Below are positions 60,144-64,000 of a stretch of DNA of 64,000 bases, in pieces. The stretch spans positions 1 through 64,000 of the forward strand of contig JAIXMP010000009.1 of assembly GCA_025677815.1 (NCBI GenBank), in the 5' to 3' direction. The notes beneath the pieces are model-generated. The model had not been told where the DNA came from. It saw nothing but the letters and a program-made list of their open reading frames with translations, and searched no databases. A program made the position numbers and the translations under genes. The stretch is from Phascolomyces articulosus. Its lineage: Eukaryota; Mucoromycota; Mucoromycetes; Mucorales; Lichtheimiaceae. How positions within the stretch are numbered: the stretch's first letter is position 1; every line of letters begins with the position of its first letter.

Positions 60144-60623
60144 ATGCACTTGTCCATTGTCAAGGCCTATGGTCTTATTGCAGTCACGTGTTTGCTATGT
60201 CAATCCGTGCTTGGAAAAAAACAACCAGATGAAGAACCCATAGAACAGGAGGAAGAAGATGATACAAGTCCTTTAATGACGCCCCCTATTCCTCCTTCTC
60301 AATCAAAATACGTTGCTCCAGATTCGCCAAAATATGATTATGCTGAAGTATTACATAAAAGTTATCTGTTTTATCATTCACAAAAATCGGGTATTTTACC
60401 TTATCAACGGATGGCATGGCGTGGTGATTCTTGTAAAATGTGTGTCGGTGACTTTAACGAGGATTTATCGCGTGGATGGTATGAAGCTGCCAATACGATG
60501 AAATGGGGTCTTCCCTTTGGTTGGACAGCAACACAACTTGCTTTTAATGTCGTCATGTTTGAAGATGCTATGAATTCTGTGGATGAACTTGCAGAAGGAT
60601 TGGAATTATTAAAATGGGGTGGA

Positions 60624-60662
<39 letters not shown>

Positions 60663-62428
60663 TATCTGTGAACATGAGATAGCCAAGTATAAGAGAAGGA
60701 TGTTTTTATCTGGTCTATGACTAACATAACAAACCCCCAACTATTTAGATTATTTGATCAATTGTCATCATAATGATACACATATCGTGGGTCAATTGGG
60801 AACGTCTTCTCTTGGACCCATTTCAAAGCTAATTGAATTGGATGTTGATTTCAATTATTGGGGACCCCCCGAAGAATATGAACAATGGGTACCTAGTGGT
60901 CTTCCTCACAAAGCATACTATATTACACCTGATAATCCATCTTCAGAAATTGTGGGTGAATACAGTGCCGCCATGGCTGCCATTTCCATTGCTTGGCGTA
61001 AATACAATAGTACCTATGCCGATGACTTGCTGGACCGTGCCAAACGTCTTTATAAATTTGCCACCGATCACCCAGGCAGTTATGTCACCTCCAAAGAAAA
61101 TGCATATGAATGGGCCACCTTTTGGTATCCTTCCACACGTTACGAAGATGAATTAGCATGGAGTGCCGCTTGGATCTATGCTGCTACTAAAGAAGAATTC
61201 TATCTCGAAGAAGCCAAAAAATGGTACGGAGTCAATGAAGATTCATGGTACGAGTACTCATGGGATGAAAAGGGAGCCGGTCTTCATGTCTTACTTTACT
61301 CGTTGACCAAGGATGGCATATTTTACAAAAACGCCATGATGTATTTCAATCAATTCTTACCAAGTGCTGAACAAATTGTCTCATTTACACCTCGTGGATT
61401 GGCGTACATTGAACATTGGGGATCCGTGGGTTATTCTGGCAATGTGGCCTTTTTGATGTTGGCATTCGCCAAAGCCATGGGCTACGATACTGTGGAATCC
61501 AAGGCCATGAGTTCTTTTGCTATACAACAAATCAATTATGCCTTGGGCGATTATGGTTATAGCTGGGTTGTTGGTTTTGGTGATAATTATCCGACCAAAC
61601 CTTATCATAAATCATCCTACAATTCATTTATTGATTACCCCATGCGAGGTCGACAACAAGATGAAGTCGAAGGTGATTTTACAGGTAGCAAAACACCACA
61701 GCGATTTATTCTTTATGGTGCTGTGGAAGGTGGTCCAAATATTGATGATACTTACCACGATGATCGGTCCAATTATGAATATTCTGAAGTAACACAAGAT
61801 TACAATGCTGCATGGACAGGTAAACAAATAATTTGGCCTTTGTTCTTTTATTTACCATCATTATTCGTTATGGAGCAATGGAAAGAAGCTAATGCCATTT
61901 CGAATGAAAAATAAAAATGTAGGTGCCATTGCTGGATTGATTGATTATTATGGATCTGAAAAATTCGAACCTTTCACTGATTGTGATTTGGATTTGGGAT
62001 GGACCCATCACAACGCCAGTGCTTCCCCACAATGGCCAGAGGATGATTGTTATCATACATGTAATAAAGGATGTCCACGAGGTCAATTGAAATCATCCTT
62101 TTCTTGGCGTTTGTTGACAGAACCAGATAGTTTGGTTGATAATCTTGAACAATTGTATCCTGGCAATGGTATGTTACGCGCTGCGGCTGTGGATAATAGG
62201 AAAAGCATGGATCCAAGTTCTTTTGATGCTAGTGCTGCCACCAAGGAAAATACCATAGTTGTTCAACAAGCTGGGCAAGTGATTAGCTCAATAGATAAAG
62301 ATGTTCAAGAACAAGAAGCGGACGAAGCTTCTTCTTCTGCTGCTGCTACTGCTCCTATAAGTGTTACTGTATCCTCCATTGGCATGTTGACCATGTTGAT
62401 TTTGCTTTCTGTGTTGAGTCTTTCATAG
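60144..62428 (+). CDS. GH9-family secreted protein with altered active site, 3 exons, 685 aa
   Basis: Exons: 60144-60624, 60749-61819, 61923-62428. Residues 1-24 form a signal peptide. The (alpha/alpha)6 GH9 fold is marked by YDYAEVLHKSYLFYHSQKSG, WRGDS, ELAEGLELLKWGGDYLI, SSEIVGEYSAAMAAISI, VGFGDNYPTKPYHK and the C-terminal DDRSNYEYSEVTQDYNAAWTG, where the general-acid Glu is kept. The usual DAGD motif with the catalytic base is replaced by EAAN (114-117), and PHHR by PYHK. A Cys-rich stretch follows the catalytic domain, then an Ala/Ser stretch and a hydrophobic C-terminus (SIGMLTMLILLSVLSLS) typical of a GPI anchor. Normal members are endoglucanases. This one may be a carbohydrate-binding pseudoenzyme or have another specificity. 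A (TA)n repeat fills intron 1. Confidence 0.88.
60628..60660. repeat. (TA)n microsatellite in GH9 intron 1
   Basis: About 16 TA units directly after the GTAAAT donor of intron 1. It is non-coding. Confidence 0.85.
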
Positions 62429-63431
62429 CCTTTTTTTTTAGTATAAAAATATTCCCCCCCTAACTACACTTTTATACTTTACATTTTATAATTCTTGCTT
62501 TTAATTGTTCTTGTTCATGTTTTTATTTCTAATATAATAAACTCTTTATTCAGCCTATGATGATATATGAATGTCTATTTAATTAACCGCGACAGGCAAC
62601 TGGATTTGCGGGCCAATTTGCGCGTTGAAGTAGTCGGGACTTTTTTTCGAACAAAAAAAAATCTGTATCACCTTTAAAAAAATCACCATAAAAGGAGAAA
62701 AAAGGGTACAGGTGGTGTGTGGCGCGTGTTTATATAAAACACATAATATACTCCTTGGAAGTCTCTCAGATCTTGGTACTTTTTTATTGTCTTGGCAAAA
62801 AAAAAGTTATGAATTTCTTGTCCGTAGCCTCTATCAACAACATATTTAGTTGTTATTTACATCATCATTCATTCCGTGATACGATCAAACGATTCAAAAT
62901 TGTGAGTCAAAATAAAATATTAAAATTTAAAATCTATCAACGACAGTTTTCCGATCCTTTCCTCAATTCAATGTAAACTTATTGATTCAATCTATACCTA
63001 TTTATTCGCACGCACAGTTTGAATAAAATCATGCAATTCTATTATTATATATCCACATATTTGCTTTTTTTTTTACTGCTGGCTATTTTCAACAATACAA
63101 AACAGGAATGTTCACACCCATATTTATGTGTTTTAGAAAAAAGAAGCTGTGTGACGACGTGATGTGGCTATGTATTACAGCTAACGATCATTTTACTTTC
63201 AATGAAGTTCTTTATTGGTTTATTGATATTGTATATGGTCGATAAATAACAATTTCCGGAACTTTTTTCTTTTGATGAGTCAAAAAAGGTGATGAGAAAC
63301 AAACCGGAAAGACGGGGAACTTCAAAAAACTCAGAAATATATAAAAAAAAAGGTCTAACATTTCATACAACCATCACAACAATTCTTTTCTCTCTTTCTC
63401 TCAAAAACAACAACTTTTTACAAAACAAATC
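62429..63431. other. Intergenic: GH9 3' flank and monooxygenase promoter
   Basis: About 1 kb. An ATG near 62809 opens a 55-codon frame with a basic product (ends SDPFLNSM) that I cannot identify and do not call. CT-rich leader and ACAACAA tracts precede the monooxygenase start at 63432. Confidence 0.45.
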
Positions 63432-64000
63432 ATGACATTTGATAATAATAAGAACGTGCTTATTGTGGGCGCTGGTCTTGGTGGTCTTGCCTTGGCCAAT
63501 GTATTGAAACATCAAGGTGTTCCCTTCAAGATTTTTGAGCGCGATTCATCTCCTGAAGATCGAACCCAAGGTTGGTCATTGAGCATGCACTTTTGTCTTT
63601 TCTTGTTGAAATCATTGATGGATCCTGTCAAGTATGCTACCTTGGGTAAAAAATCAGCGGTCGATCCTGCCAATCCAAGTGATAATGATTTTTCATTGAT
63701 CGATGGTAACAAAGGTGAACGTATCGTTAAATTTGGTGGTATTCCTGGTGCTGATGTGTTTCGTGTTAATCGTAAACGATTCCGAGCTTGGTTGATGGAA
63801 GGTATCGATGTTCAATGGAATAAGCGTATTGATCACTATACCGTCGATAAGGATGAAGATGGAGTTCAAGTTACATTTACAGATGGTACTGTGGAAGAAG
63901 GAAGTATCCTTGTAGGTGCCGATGGTGTGAATTCGCAAGTCTGTCGTCAATTGATTGGAACCGAAGCATTTGACAAGACCACGACCGAGAATCCATTGAA
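63432..64000 (+). CDS. FAD-dependent monooxygenase, N-terminal part (cut by window end)
   Basis: The frame is open from the ATG at 63432 to the window end (about 189 residues). It begins with a basic loop and NVLIVGAGLGGLALANVLKHQG, the GxGxxG Rossmann fold for FAD, followed by FKIFERDSS with the Glu that binds the ribose. Later VFRVNRKRFRAWLMEG and the ILVGADGVNSQVCRQL (GADG motif) place it in the class A flavoprotein hydroxylases, such as salicylate hydroxylase or zeaxanthin epoxidase relatives. The second FAD motif (GD) would lie beyond the window. No intron is seen so far. The substrate cannot be judged. Confidence 0.85.
   Translation, partial: MTFDNNKNVLIVGAGLGGLALANVLKHQGVPFKIFERDSSPEDRTQGWSLSMHFCLFLLKSLMDPVKYATLGKKSAVDPANPSDNDFSLIDGNKGERIVKFGGIPGADVFRVNRKRFRAWLMEGIDVQWNKRIDHYTVDKDEDGVQVTFTDGTVEEGSILVGADGVNSQVCRQLIGTEAFDKTTTENPL

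Overview
The window looks like nuclear DNA of a filamentous fungus, most likely Mucoromycota (Mucorales-like). The intergenic DNA is very AT-rich. Nearly every gene is cut by short GT-AG introns, many of 50 to 130 nt, with donors such as GTAAGT or GTATGT and acceptors such as TATAG or TTTAG. The protein set fits this: a chitin-synthase-activator-like Sel1 protein, DPH3, BAP31, Mss4-type PIP5K, a Kic1/Nak1-type GCK, Ysc84/Lsb3, a PTC7 phosphatase and a fungal paladin. I rebuilt exon structures by hand from splice signals, reading phase and family motifs. The nucleotide boundaries are predictions, but each multi-exon model closes to an intact frame.

Layout. 1-0.25 kb: C-terminal end of a Sel1-repeat gene (+). 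1.4-1.7 kb: tiny Cys-containing protein (-). 2.1-4.0 kb: ELM1-like mitochondrial fission protein (-), divergent from BAP31 (+, 4.6-6.0 kb). 6.5-6.9 kb: DPH3 (-). 7.9-10.1 kb: P5C dehydrogenase (-). 11.2-16.2 kb: three tandem MDR oxidoreductase paralogues (-) that share an upstream element. 17.6-18.7 kb: perilipin-like protein (+). 19.4-21.3 kb: PTC7-type PP2C (+). 22.2-24.5 kb: SLC1/DAACS transporter (-). 24.5-27.6 kb: no gene seen. 27.6-34.1 kb: 16-exon, 1586-residue triple-domain paladin (-), divergent from a GCK-type kinase (+, 34.4-38.1 kb). 38.5-38.8 kb: Sel1 relic; 39.8-42.5 kb: intact Sel1 gene (-). 44.5-45.3 kb: a four-exon unknown gene (-). 46.9-49.8 kb: PIP5K (-). 50.3-50.8 kb: ACAD relic; 52.1-54.0 kb: intact ACAD10/11-like gene (-). 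54.6-56.5 kb: SYLF-SH3 protein (-). 57.5-59.9 kb: RNF10/Mag2-type RING protein (+). 60.1-62.4 kb: secreted, probably GPI-anchored GH9 protein (+) with an altered active site. 63.4 kb to the end: start of a FAD monooxygenase (+).

Most genes are ordinary housekeeping loci and do not form a cluster. Themes that recur are lipid and membrane biology (PIP5K, perilipin, peroxisomal ACAD, BAP31, SYLF-SH3) and local duplication. The MDR genes form a live triplet. The Sel1 and ACAD genes each have a decayed copy 1-2 kb downstream on the same strand. I found no prophage, CRISPR array, rRNA, tRNA or clear transposon.
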